Notes under the pieces: model-generated
Database searches by the model: none
Told to the model about the DNA's origin: nothing
Seen by the model: only the letters and a program-made list of their open reading frames with translations
Shown: positions 1 through 9,685 of the stretch, piece by piece
Layout of the letters: every line of letters begins with the position of its first letter
How positions within the stretch are numbered: position 1 is the first letter of the stretch
Translations under genes and position numbers: made by a program
From: Dichomitus squalens LYAD-421 SS1
Taxonomy: Eukaryota; Basidiomycota; Agaricomycetes; Polyporales; Polyporaceae
Direction: 5' to 3'
Length of the DNA stretch: 64,000 nt
NCBI RefSeq assembly: GCF_000275845.1
Contig: NW_006766892.1
Span: 140,666-204,665, forward strand

Positions 1-969
1 CGTGAGGCTAACAGTGGGGGCATCGCTGTCTGTACACGTCACATACAAGTGAGTGGGGCTAGTCGCTGTCGCACAGCATACAGGTAAGTCGCATACGAGG
101 TTACTGCACAGGAAGCAAAGAGCACATGAGGCAACGCAGCAGTACTTTGTGATAGGTCGCTGAACGTGGGCTTGGCACGCCGCACGGGTGCGGGGAGTAG
201 CGTACTATTATGTAATCCGAGAATTGTACCGTAGAGTAGCCACCTATAAATATCCTCGTCCATGCTCGATCTAGAACCGGATGAAGCATATGAACTTCTC
301 AGTACTGTCGTAATTTGTCCCAATATGGTTGTCAGACGTTGAATAGACCGGAACATACCAATATCGGGGGGAAAAGATGCAAATAGACGTGAAAAGTCGA
401 TCGACGGCAAATAGCTTTTTGTGCCTTTTGCCACCGTTTTCCATCGATTGATACCGATTTCTAGCGATTGTTACATGTTTCTGTCTGGCGAAAAGACAGT
501 AATACCTACAAATCGATAGAAATCGGTATCATTCGATGGAAAACGGTGACAAAAGGCACAAAAAGCTATTTGCCGTCGATCGACTTTTCACGTCTATTTG
601 TATCTTTTCCCCCCGATATTGGTATGTTTCACTCTATTCAACGTCTGACAAACAGATTGGGACAGATTACAACAGTACTGAAAAGTTCGTATGCTTCATC
701 CGGTTCTAGATCGAGCATGGACGAGGATATTTATAGGTGGCTACTCTACGGTACAATTCTCGGATTACATAATAGTACGCTACTCCCCGCACCCGTGCGA
801 CGACATTCAGTGACCTAAAGTACTGCTGCATTGCCTCACGCGCTCTTTGCTTCCTGTGCAATAACCTCATGCGCGACTTACCTGTATGCTGTGCGACAGC
901 GACTAGCCCACTCACCTGTATGTGACATGTACAGACTGAGACAGTGATGCCCTACCTGTTAGCCTCACG
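1..969. repeat. Large near-perfect palindrome (about 470-bp arms)
   Basis: The left arm (about 1-473) is the reverse complement of the right arm (about 505-969) with scattered mismatches. The outermost bases (CGTGAGGCTAACAG at 1) match the inverted copy at about 956-969. A spacer of about 30 bp sits at the centre and holds a small hairpin, CTGTC...GACAG. The open frames in the arms (39-434 minus, 468-818 plus) encode near-identical peptides only because of this symmetry, and I do not regard them as genes. The right arm is also the start of the tandem unit that follows. The palindrome may continue to the left of the window. Confidence 0.85.
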
Positions 970-2395
970 GTGAGTGAGTGTACCCAAGGACAGGAAGGGA
1001 TGGTGAGACTCTCACCATCTCGGAGGAGGGAAGAAAGGGTGCAGAGACGGGAGGACGGCCATCGCCCATGTTTATAAGAGTGTCGCAAACACCGATGGCG
1101 TCATGGACGAAGGAGCCGGGACGAGATCGAAGACAAGGTTGGAATGGATATGGTCGGAAAACCGTCGGTTGGCACACAGGCAGTATATATAGTGGACATG
1201 GATGCAACAGTAGTATATACGTCAAAGACCCGTTTGATACTTTCGATCGACGTCAAATGGTCTACTGTATATATAAAACGAGCCAATCGATATATGAAAT
1301 GAGCCGCTTTAGACGCCGAGCTGTCAAACAAATCGCTCAGAAAAGACGGCATTAGATGGCAATAGGCAGCAATCGTTGGCAATAGGCGGGGTTTTCACTG
1401 GGGTTGAACCCCAGTGAGAACCCTGTCTGTTTCCTACTATTCTGGTCTTTTTCAGCCGATTTCTGTCTGGCGAAAAGACAGAAATACGTAGCAATCGCTA
1501 GAAATCGGTATCAATCGATGTAAAACGGTGACAAAAGGCACAAAAAGCTATTTGCCGCTGATCATCTTTTCACGTCTAGCTACATCTTTTTCTCCCGATA
1601 TTGGTATGTTCCACTCTATTGAACGTCTGACAAAAAGATCGGAACAGATGACAACAGTATCATAAAGTTGGTGGGCTGCTTGATGCGGTTCTAGATCGAG
1701 CATGGACGAGAATATATATAGGTAACTACTCTACGTACAATTCTCGGATTACATAACGGTGCCTACACTACTCTCCGCGCCGCACAATAATTTATCATGC
1801 TGCCGCATTGCCTCACATGCTCTTCGTTTCCTGTGCATTGACCTCATACGTGGCTTACCTGTACGTGCAGCGGCCACTCACCCACTCACCTATATGCAAC
1901 GTGTGGGGATAGCAATACATCTATGACCTACCTTTCAGCCTCATAAAGGTGAGCGAAGGCATCCAAGGAGAGGAAGGGATGGTGAGAGGAGGGAAGAAAG
2001 GGTGCCGAGACGCGAGTATGGCCATCGCCCATGTTTATAAGAGTGTCGCAAACACCGATGGCGTCATGGACGAAGGAGCTGGGACGAGATCGAAGACAAG
2101 GTTGGAATGGATATGGTCGGAAAACCGTCGGTCGGCACACAGGCAGCATATATATAATGGACATGGATGCAACAGTAGTATATATGTCGAAGACCTGTTT
2201 GATACTATCGATCGACGTCAAATGGCCCATTGTATATATAAAACGAGCCAATCGATACATGAAACGAGCGACTTTAGACGCTGAGATGTCATCCAAATCG
2301 CTCAGAAAAGACGACATTAGATGGCAATAGCCAGCAATCGTTGGCAATAGGCGGGGTTTTCACTGGGGTTGAACCCCTGATGAATATCGTTCCCG
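478..2395 (+). repeat. Tandem direct duplication, two units of about 975 bp
   Basis: Unit 1 (about 478-1430) and unit 2 (about 1453-2395) are parallel copies. Both start with TTCTGTCTGGCGAAAAGACAG and both end near GGCGGGGTTTTCACTGGGG. Their second halves (about 963-1412 and 1938-2378) are highly similar, with small indels and substitutions, so the duplication is not recent. AT-rich TATATA tracts occur at equivalent points. No conserved long frame survives in both copies, so this is a non-coding or non-autonomous repeat. I do not recognise the family. Unit 1 ends with a 21-bp palindrome (CACTGGGGTTGAACCCCAGTG at about 1399) that unit 2 has lost. Confidence 0.85.
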
Positions 2396-2457
2396 CGGCG
2401 ACCACACGGTGGGGAATCCTGATATCTAGACGGGGGAGCGTACGCGTGCTGTGCGGG

Positions 2458-3157
2458 ATACTATCGCGACCCCAGTGTTCGGACAGACCCCAGTGTTCGG
2501 ACAAACTGCCGTGGCTCCCTCACCTGCTGTCCGATAAAGCTATAAAATTGCACAATGATGCAACGTAGAGACTCAAGTCAGATAAAAAAAGAATGGCGTG
2601 GATTGAGCGAGGTGTTGTTGCGATCTGGTAGCAGGAAGAGGTTCAGCAGATGAGCCATGTGCAATGTTGGTACTCGGTCCAGCTTCCTTGTCGAGCGCTC
2701 ATCCCCGAAAAACTTTGGCACCGTTTCCTAGGCATCCTGTATATTATGCATATTTTTCCGAAGGTATCTGAGGTACAGAAGATGTGCAGTAGAATACCGG
2801 CCATCGAGCGTGACCTTGCGCCACAAGACAGTCCTTCATTGTCAATCTCCGCTCGAGCGCCTGTGCGCGCGAATCTGCACACTCGGGTCGGAGTCTTAAC
2901 CGGCAGTTCTCGGCATATGTGACTTTTCGTGACCACTCCGCGGAGAAATGTCCGAACACTGGGGTCAAGACCCACTCCTCGCCCTCCCGTCCTCTCACTT
3001 CTGAACGGAGTGCTTTCATATTTCTCAGGTGTGTTCTATCATGGTAGATGCATGATCCTACAAATTTACATGATTATCGCCGCAGAGGGGAGGGAGCGAC
3101 GCGGCGAACAGTTGTACTGGGCGCTCAGTTGTCCGAACACTGGGGTCGCGATAGTAT
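2458..3157. mobile_element. Perfect 28-bp inverted repeats enclosing about 700 bp
   Basis: Positions 2458-2485 and 3130-3157 are perfect reverse complements (28 of 28), beginning ATACTATCGCGACCCCAG. The inner 18-bp part, TGTCCGAACACTGGGGTC or its reverse complement, occurs four times: twice in tandem at 2468-2485 and 2486-2503, at 2949-2966, and at 3130-3147. This looks like the termini of a small non-autonomous DNA element or a rearranged repeat. I see no target-site duplication and no transposase. The interior frames have no recognisable domain. Confidence 0.5.
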
Positions 3158-3270
3158 GGCCTTCTCGCCGGACGGTGGTTCCGGCATCGGAGGGTCACAC
3201 GGTGAAATTATAGGATTCATATCGGACCCACATCAGGTCTTATCGGTTGAAGGACACACCGATACTTAGT
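3140..3270 (+). pseudogene. WD40-repeat fragment, possible NLR-type relic
   Basis: One frame reads DSMAFSPDG followed about 30 residues later by VEGHTD and then a stop. AFSPDG and GHTD are the hallmark elements of the long WD40 arrays found in fungal NACHT-WD40 (HET-E-like) proteins. Only about one blade remains and no NACHT domain is nearby, so this is at most a decayed fragment. It overlaps the right inverted repeat of the preceding element, so the repeat itself may derive from WD40 coding DNA. The resemblance is short and could be chance. Confidence 0.35.
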
Positions 3271-3619
3271 CAGTACAACGTGGTTCTATCCGTGCGGGAA
3301 GTACGTCACACTAGTAACGGTGCGGTGACTGTAGAGGACAAGTGATGGGCGGCGACACTCTCCGATCATAAGGAGTAGGAGACGCGCGCTGCTTAGGTAG
3401 TTCGAAGGTACGGTCGTTTGTAGCCCGGAGTGGGATTATGCTCAGCAGAAGAGTGAACGGTGTCAGCCAGCCGGGGTAATCGAGACTGTAGCGAGTAGCA
3501 TCGATCAGAGACGATGTGCAGGAACATTTCTCCATACTAAGTACATGATTCGTGTCGAATGCTCGATAGCTTCTGCTTCGGACCGCGCCATACGCGTCTT
3601 ACAAAGCTGCAAAGCCACC

Positions 3620-5401
3620 CTAAACCTCATCCTGCGGGTATCTGGTGACCTGGCCGCTCACTTTGGCCTCTCCCGGCGCCACGAACGGGAAGAGGAAGCG
3701 CTCTTCGTCAGGGTTGACGTACCCGCTGTCAAACACCAACTGCGGGTCCTGGTGGCTGGTGTTCCAGAGTAGCTCGGGAGGGACCGGCTGCAACTCGTCA
3801 GGGCTGAAGCCCTTGTAGTACGGGTTGAGCAGACCCTGGTCGAACTGTTTCTTTATGTACCTCTTCGCTTCGTTGAATAGCACGCTGTAGGCAGGAACGC
3901 TGCGCTTCTTGGCGACCCGGTCCTTGATGACCGCAGCGATAGCGAACGCCCACGGGTCGTGCAATCCCTCAGGACGCTTGACAGCCTTGATGTTGAACTG
4001 CGTCTCGTGACATCCGGAGAGCAGGATGCCTGGAGTCTTCGTGTAGGTCCCCAACTGCGCCCCACCTGAGGACGAGGCGAGAATCGTCAGGTTGACCTCT
4101 GACTTCAGATGCTAGTAAAACGGCACATCAGCGTTCGAGCCGTAAGAACCGGACAGTTACGAAATGTAAACCTACAGATCGAATTGTGCTGGTGAACCAG
4201 TCGCCATCAACGAGCCCCTCCTGAACTCCATCCTCGGCTGCGGCAAGCACCCACCCGTAATCTTTTCCGTCCGCCGGTTTGAAGCGGTCGTTCTCGCCAG
4301 GGTACGTGGTGCCGTGTGCATCGATATATACGAAGCGCACGTCCCCGGCCTTCGCCCCGGAGACCAAGTCGGTGAACTTTGTCTTGAAGTTACTGACGGT
4401 GGGTGCCTTCTGTCCCTTGGTGGACTGTTTCGCGCCGTTACTGGGCTCGACATCGTAGTAGAGCAGCTCGACATCATCGGTGGCAAAGCCGAGGTGTTTC
4501 GTGAGCATCTCCTCGATATAGAAGATGCCGTCGTCGGTACCGGTGCCGTAGCGAACGATGAGTGCCTGTTGTGGTAGCGTTGATACGGTCCATCAACGAT
4601 ACTACTCCGAGCATGGAACACAACAAGTGCGCACCTTTTTCGTGCCGAGCGACCTGAAGTCGGTCTGCACGAACTTATTGCCCTCAGACTTGCCACCTCT
4701 CGGGTTCGACAGCGTGAGCGAGCCCTCCTTGCCGTCGAAGCTGAAGTCGTAGGTGTAGTACGACGCCTTAAACGTCGCGGTGACGTGCCCGCTCAGGTCG
4801 GCTCTGACGTTCTGGAAGACACCATTGACGGGGTGGTTCGCCTTCTGATTCCCCTCAGCGTCGACGGTCCACTGGTGGTAGAGCCCGAAGAACGCGCCCT
4901 CGGAAACGCCGTCGGGGATAACGAGGGTAATCATCTCGTTCTTCGCGTAGGAGTACCAGTTGAGCTTGCCGGTGTAGACTACGGTGGAGGGGATGCGTGA
5001 TTCGTCGGCATGCATAGCGGGTAGGGTGAAGGGGCCGGCGCGGTCGTTAGACGGGTTGCGCATGAGGAGGGAGATGGATTTGAAGTCGGCGGCGAGGGTC
5101 ACGTCGAAGCTGTAGTACCCGAAGGAGACATGGACGCGATACTCGTCGGCGGTCTTGACGACGCTGCTGATGATGCCAGACTGACCCGGGAACCGGCGTG
5201 CGTTAGCTGCAACTGGAAACCTGACTATAACGGGCCACTTACGCGGGGCGTATTGTATTTCTGGTTGCCTTCGGCGTCGACTGTCCATTGCCAATAAGCG
5301 TTGACGGGGTCGTTGAGTGCGAAACCGACGGGGAAGACGAAGGTGATCGTCTCGTTCAATGCGTAGCTATACCAGGTGAATTTGCCATTGTAGATGAACA
5401 T
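3620..5401 (-). CDS. Caspase-like (metacaspase fold) protein with duplicated N-terminal module
   Basis: The frame closes over four exons (5401-5243, 5180-4635, 4565-4176, 4111-3620; 528 aa). The N-terminal half contains two copies of a roughly 110-residue module. Both carry a (Y)xGK-WYSYA-NE-IT opening and the identical string QWTVDAEGNQK. I do not recognise this module. The C-terminal half is caspase/metacaspase-like: a first strand (ALIVRYGTGTDDG), a strand plus histidine (GDVRFVYIDAHG), a strand VNLTILASSSGG where the nucleophile cysteine is expected, and ILLSGCHETQ, which resembles the metacaspase SGCKDxQ pocket segment. The histidine is present, but the usual cysteine position reads serine, so activity is doubtful. 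Exon 1 has no signal peptide. The start ATG lies about 85 bp downstream of a TATATAAG element. The protein fold is well supported; the function is not known. Confidence 0.8.
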
Positions 5402-6164
5402 GTTGGCTGTGGTGTCGAGAGCTTTCTGGAGTGAGAGGTGTAGTCGGAAAGCTTGTTGTTCGTTGGCGATTCCCTATGTCTCCTTATATGTTGTCGACAC
5501 AACAGTCCTTGACACCATGAATGGGCGCCCAACGGACCATCGTGAGCAGAATGCGTCGACTCGTGCTGCACATGAGAGGTGGTGTTTAGTCATTTGTGGC
5601 GACAGGAGGAATGGAAGAGTAGACTAATAGGTAGCACGGGCTTCTCATGTCCATACTATTGATGAAGATTTGCGCTAAGACGTTGTGATATCCCCCGGCC
5701 TCTCCAGCGTGAGATCTCACGATGACCATGTCGCCGGTGTAGACTGACAGCGACTCTTCATGCGAGAGGCTCCCAGACAGTGCTCGATGCAAAGTTTCCT
5801 AGAGAGGCCATCGGGAGAGAAAGTGTCCGGGGCTCCCAAGATGTTTTGAATAACACGAGTCCGGGACGAATGCATCTCCATCACGAAGATCTCACCAGCC
5901 CCCCGTTTGGAAGTATTAGGTGTAGGACGGCGACATGATGAAAGCCTCATGGCGTGAACGAGGCATCGCGTGATGTGCAAGCGTGACGACCTCGAGTGAA
6001 CACACTTTAGTCCAGGATTCCGCTCTATTTTTTGCAGTTGGTCGCTGTAGATGCAATCCAGCGATTGTTTGAGACACGAAACTACACAGATGCAGCGTTA
6101 TGCGACAAAAAACAGGTAGAATTGCATTACTAGATGTCTTACATGAACGCCACGGGCTTCCCTT
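5402..6164. other. Intergenic, no gene seen
   Basis: This stretch lies between the start of the caspase-like gene and the stop of the AlkB-like gene, both on the minus strand. It holds the caspase-like promoter and the AlkB-like 3' flank. Short frames (5394-5627 plus, 5717-5980 minus) have no recognisable motif and no consistent splice signals, so I do not call a gene. Confidence 0.6.
5484..5490 (-). promoter_or_regulatory. Putative TATA box of the caspase-like gene
   Basis: The minus strand reads CATATAAGGAG at about 5490-5480, roughly 85 bp upstream of the chosen ATG at 5401. The intervening bases are rich in C, A and T, as in many fungal 5' leaders. The placement supports that start codon. 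No experimental start site can be seen. Confidence 0.35.
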
Positions 6165-7223
6165 TCAAGCAGCAGGTCCGACAACGTCTGCACCAGGTAA
6201 CAACCACCGGAAAGTGATACTGAGCCTGATGTCCCGCTCGAGTAAGACGTTCTGCGGGCTGCCTGGAGACTCCTCGACCCAGTCGTCGAAGCGCTTCTCA
6301 ATCCCATGTGTCCATCCGTACCGTGCCTCCTCCGTCATGATAAGCACACTTCCTTTCGGTAGGTACAGTGCGCATTGGCCTGGTGCAGGAGAGGGCGACG
6401 GTGAATCTGGAGGGCTGAAAGGGGGTTCGTCCAATGGCACCTTCGTAAATTGCATTGCACAACCTGAGCCTAAGCTGACCCCCATGATACCGTCGCCATA
6501 CCGGTGCGGCAGGTCGACGTGAGGCGTTATGCCTTCGCCAGGCCAGTAAAGATTGATAATCGCTTGGCGTGCTCGCGGAGGTCCTTGGTGCGAAGCAGGC
6601 GCGGGAGAGAACAATACATCATGGACCTCTGGAGGTACACGTGGCCGTAAAAGGAGATCAAGTGTGGAGAGGAGGTCGGCGAGGAAGGATGGCAGCTTGG
6701 TGGAGGGGTTGGAAGACGTACCCTCTGGGTCTGAGGAAGGCGCACGCTCAAAAAGCATGACTTGATTCCCAGTGCCCTCATGGAAGAATGTACGGATACA
6801 CGTCCACATGAGGTCCTCTTGAATGTCTTCTGGGAGAAGGAGGGTTGAATCGAAATGGAGGCCTGGGATAGATGGAGCGGTGCGCTTCGCCGGGAACAAA
6901 CCAGGATCTGGGAGCAGCTCGCTTGCTCCCCGGGCAGTGCTAGTCATAGCAGTGCGCAAATCATCGATGTCTGGCATGTCCAGCCGCGGTGAAGGTTCGT
7001 CGAACAAGGAGTCGCCCTCGGAGTCTGTACTTGACAAGAGTTCGTCAAGGTTTGGGGATAATGCCTCGAGCGCTGCGACATCGGTGACAATCCGCAAGGC
7101 CTTCCTGCCTAATTCCCTGGTATCTCCTTCCTTTGAGGCTTTCTGGGGTCCATACTCGGCATCGTCTATAGGCCGTTTCCGTTTGTTGGAGAGGACAGGA
7201 ATGCGGGACTCGGGGAGGGTCAT
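6165..7223 (-). CDS. AlkB-like 2-oxoglutarate/Fe(II) dioxygenase
   Basis: A single uninterrupted frame of 352 aa. Residues 1-110 are polar and probably disordered, with an early basic KRKRP stretch that could be a nuclear signal. The rest is an AlkB-type double-stranded beta helix. INLYWPGEGI contains the Asn and Tyr that contact 2-oxoglutarate, HVD supplies the first iron ligands, WTHGI supplies the distal histidine, and RLSITFR supplies the two arginines that bind the co-substrate. A Pro/Ser-rich insertion (about residues 270-285) lies between beta strands. The family removes alkyl groups from nucleic acids or proteins; which substrate applies cannot be read from sequence. It is divergent with SAP18, sharing about 295 bp of promoter. 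Confidence 0.9.
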   Translation of the reverse strand: MTLPESRIPVLSNKRKRPIDDAEYGPQKASKEGDTRELGRKALRIVTDVAALEALSPNLDELLSSTDSEGDSLFDEPSPRLDMPDIDDLRTAMTSTARGASELLPDPGLFPAKRTAPSIPGLHFDSTLLLPEDIQEDLMWTCIRTFFHEGTGNQVMLFERAPSSDPEGTSSNPSTKLPSFLADLLSTLDLLLRPRVPPEVHDVLFSPAPASHQGPPRARQAIINLYWPGEGITPHVDLPHRYGDGIMGVSLGSGCAMQFTKVPLDEPPFSPPDSPSPSPAPGQCALYLPKGSVLIMTEEARYGWTHGIEKRFDDWVEESPGSPQNVLLERDIRLSITFRWLLPGADVVGPAA

Positions 7224-7517
7224 GGTGGTTGACGAAAGCGAGCCTGCGCAGGTTGTGATGTACTAGAGTCCTGCCCCAGCAAGTAGCATAACGCACGTTC
7301 TAGTCAGACCGAGGGAACGAGATGTCAGCCTAGCCCAATTGCCCACACCGGAGCCGTCGTCGGCGGAGGAAGCAATGAGACGCCCTTCCTCTAGATATTT
7401 GGAGGAAATTACGTAATAAGCGCCGCCGACATTGCAACAGCGAGCGCGCTCCTCGACGCGACGTCGCCCTCAACTGGACCCCTCAGTCTGACTCCGCCAA
7501 TCTCACCTTACTTCGAC
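7224..7517. promoter_or_regulatory. Divergent promoter region of AlkB-like and SAP18 genes
   Basis: The 294 bp between the two start codons must carry both promoters. I see no clear TATA box for either gene. No open frame with coding character is present. Confidence 0.45.
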
Positions 7518-8568
7518 ATGGAGGAGACGACGGCATCAGGAAGACCCACTGTGGACAGAGAGAAGGTTCGTGGGTTCACAGCCTGCATCGACTAGGGAGG
7601 TTGCTCATGACGCGGTATTCAGACGGCACCGTTTCTCATTCGGACTTTCGTCAAGATCGGGACATACCACCGCTTGGCCCAGTTCGAAGATGGGCCGCTG
7701 CCTCTTGCTGACGAGCAGCAAATATACACCTGGTATGTGCTTCGCCACGAGCAGGCCTCTTGTCGCGTCTCGCCTCCCTGACGCTGGCTCGTGTATCTCC
7801 AGGAAAGACGCAACGCTGCGCGAAGTCCTGACGACCCTCCGCTCTTCCGCCCCCGCCTCAACCGAGTATCGCCACCCGCTCGCCCGCTACTCCTTCCGCG
7901 CCGTCTTCGCAGACGCCGCGGCGCGCGGCCGCTACTCGCAAAAAGACCTCGGCATGGTCTACTCCCGCGACATCCTTGGCGAGCCCGGCTCGCTCGTCCA
8001 CACCGCACCCCGCCTCCTCGAGGACGTCGAACCCGAAACGTCTAGCAGCTCCGAGTCGGACAAGACGCTCGACGAACTGCGGTTCGTACCCGGGGACTAT
8101 CTCTGCGTAATGGTGACCCTCCCGAAGGGCGTTGTTCTGCCCTCTGGACCCGGGGGCGAGCTTTCCATCAAGGGTAGCGCTGTTGGAGGGGCTACGAACG
8201 GATGGAAGGGTGCCGGAGGCGGCGGACGTGGAGACAGCGGGTGGGGCGGAACCGTGGCGGCCAACCCAGGACCCGGCTCAGGACGTGGCGGTGGAGGACA
8301 TTGGCGCGGAAACTCAGGCCCCGATCATGGCGTCGGTCGTGGGGGTCGTGGTCGTGGTGGGGACGTCGGCAGAGACAGAGACAGAGACCGGGAGCGGGAC
8401 AGAGATAGGGACAGAGACTTCAGGGACCGGGACCGGGATGACCGACGTGCGCCCCCACCGAGGAGGGACTCGCCGCCGCCACGGCGCGGTGACGGTGGCT
8501 GGGGCAGAAGGGCTCCCCCCTCACGGTCGCGTAGCCCGCCGCCGAGGAGACGTGGCCGGTATGATTGA
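7518..8568 (+). CDS. SAP18: SAP18-like histone deacetylase/splicing accessory protein with RGG-RD tail
   Basis: Three exons (7518-7565, 7623-7732, 7803-8568) give 307 aa in frame. Residues 1-150 match the SAP18 ubiquitin-like fold: RPTVDREK, then PFLIRTFVKIGTYHR, then QQIYTWKDATLREVL spliced precisely across intron 2, then RYSFRAVFAD and FVPGDYLCVMV. Human SAP18 is about 150 aa and ends there. This protein continues for about 150 residues with an RGG/GGR segment, an RD/ER dipeptide run encoded by a GACAGAGACAGA-type microsatellite (about 8370-8450), and a C-terminal SRSRSPPPRR RS element. In animals SAP18 works in Sin3-HDAC and in the ASAP/PSAP exon-junction complexes. The RS/RGG tail fits RNA-linked work, which is inference. 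Confidence 0.93.
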
Positions 8569-9685
8569 GTTTCGCTCAGACCACGCGCTGATGCTGTTTT
8601 CTCCCTCTGATTTTTGCCAGTTGTGCGTTGCCGTGTCGTGGATGTTGCTTGAATCTATTGCCGCCTTCCCTCGAGATAACCATTCCTGCCCCGATGTTTC
8701 GTTGTTCATGTGAGTACCTGGCCTGTGGAAATACGAGAAAGTGCGCTCATTGTAAAGTAGTCAGGATCGTTCTCGTTAGCAACCCTCTGTGACCATGTAC
8801 TGTGAGATGCTCCTGTTTTCTGTAGGCACACAAGCTGCCCCTGCATACTGAATGAATGTCCATTTTCGCCTTGAACCATTATGCCAGCTCGGCTTGCCTT
8901 TGAGTCTCTACACGCGACTCGTCTTGTCTCAACCTGGATCAGAAGACCGTGTATGCGTGATAATACCGCAGGTCCTTGCCCTCACCATCTGCGGAAGTCG
9001 GCTCTCCATGGAGACTGCTCAAATGGCTCGATTTGCACCAGTCGAGAATGTCAGCTGAGTCTAGTAGAGAGATATGGCTATGACATCTGCATCGCACTAT
9101 GTGCTTGCAGGTGTGCTCGAAGAATAGCGGGTACAATAGTGGGTCCTCGTGACGTACCAAGATCACGTATGATGATGAATTATCAGACGATGTATACAGA
9201 GCACGAATGTAATTGCATAGATGATAGCTGGTGACAGCATGAATATACGGCTTACATGACATAGGGTAGAATGTTTTGAAATCTCAGCAGTGTACAGTAT
9301 GGTGCAAGAAGCTGTGGCTGCATAGTGGAAAACGGGTCTAGCAATAGTTATAAAACGATACAAACTGTTGGTTGATTAGATCCCGAGTGGACCAGTTGCG
9401 AATCCGTGATGTAGGAGGTATCAAAGGAGCCGAAATCTATGTATGCTACAGTGGGGGGAGATGGGACACGCAAACCGAGGAGCGACGAGGGTACACCAGT
9501 AAGATACTGTCCGTATGAGATGTGAAGCATGGTGGATGTAGGGGGATGATTGAGCGATGGGAGCGATAGGGAACATCGAGAGCAGAGCAACTCCGAGAAT
9601 AGTTTTAGGCATAAATATCGTCCGAGCCTGTCGTTTTGTCGACATCCGAGTCCGAATCCCGCGGACACAGTCGTCATAGGACGCC
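8569..9685. other. Intergenic, no gene seen (about 1.1 kb)
   Basis: This region between the convergent SAP18 and short-chain dehydrogenase stops has only short frames with no domain signature. It includes the 3' flanks of both genes. I found no tRNA, no repeat shared with other parts of the window, and no splice-consistent gene. Confidence 0.6.

Noticed and set aside
39..818. Near-identical open frames of 131 and 116 codons on opposite strands
   Set aside because: They are mirror readings of the palindrome arms; no domain, and both continue into repeat DNA.
8370..8450. Short GACAGAGA repeats considered as a CRISPR-like or satellite array
   Set aside because: They code for the RD dipeptide tail of SAP18 in frame, with no spacers.
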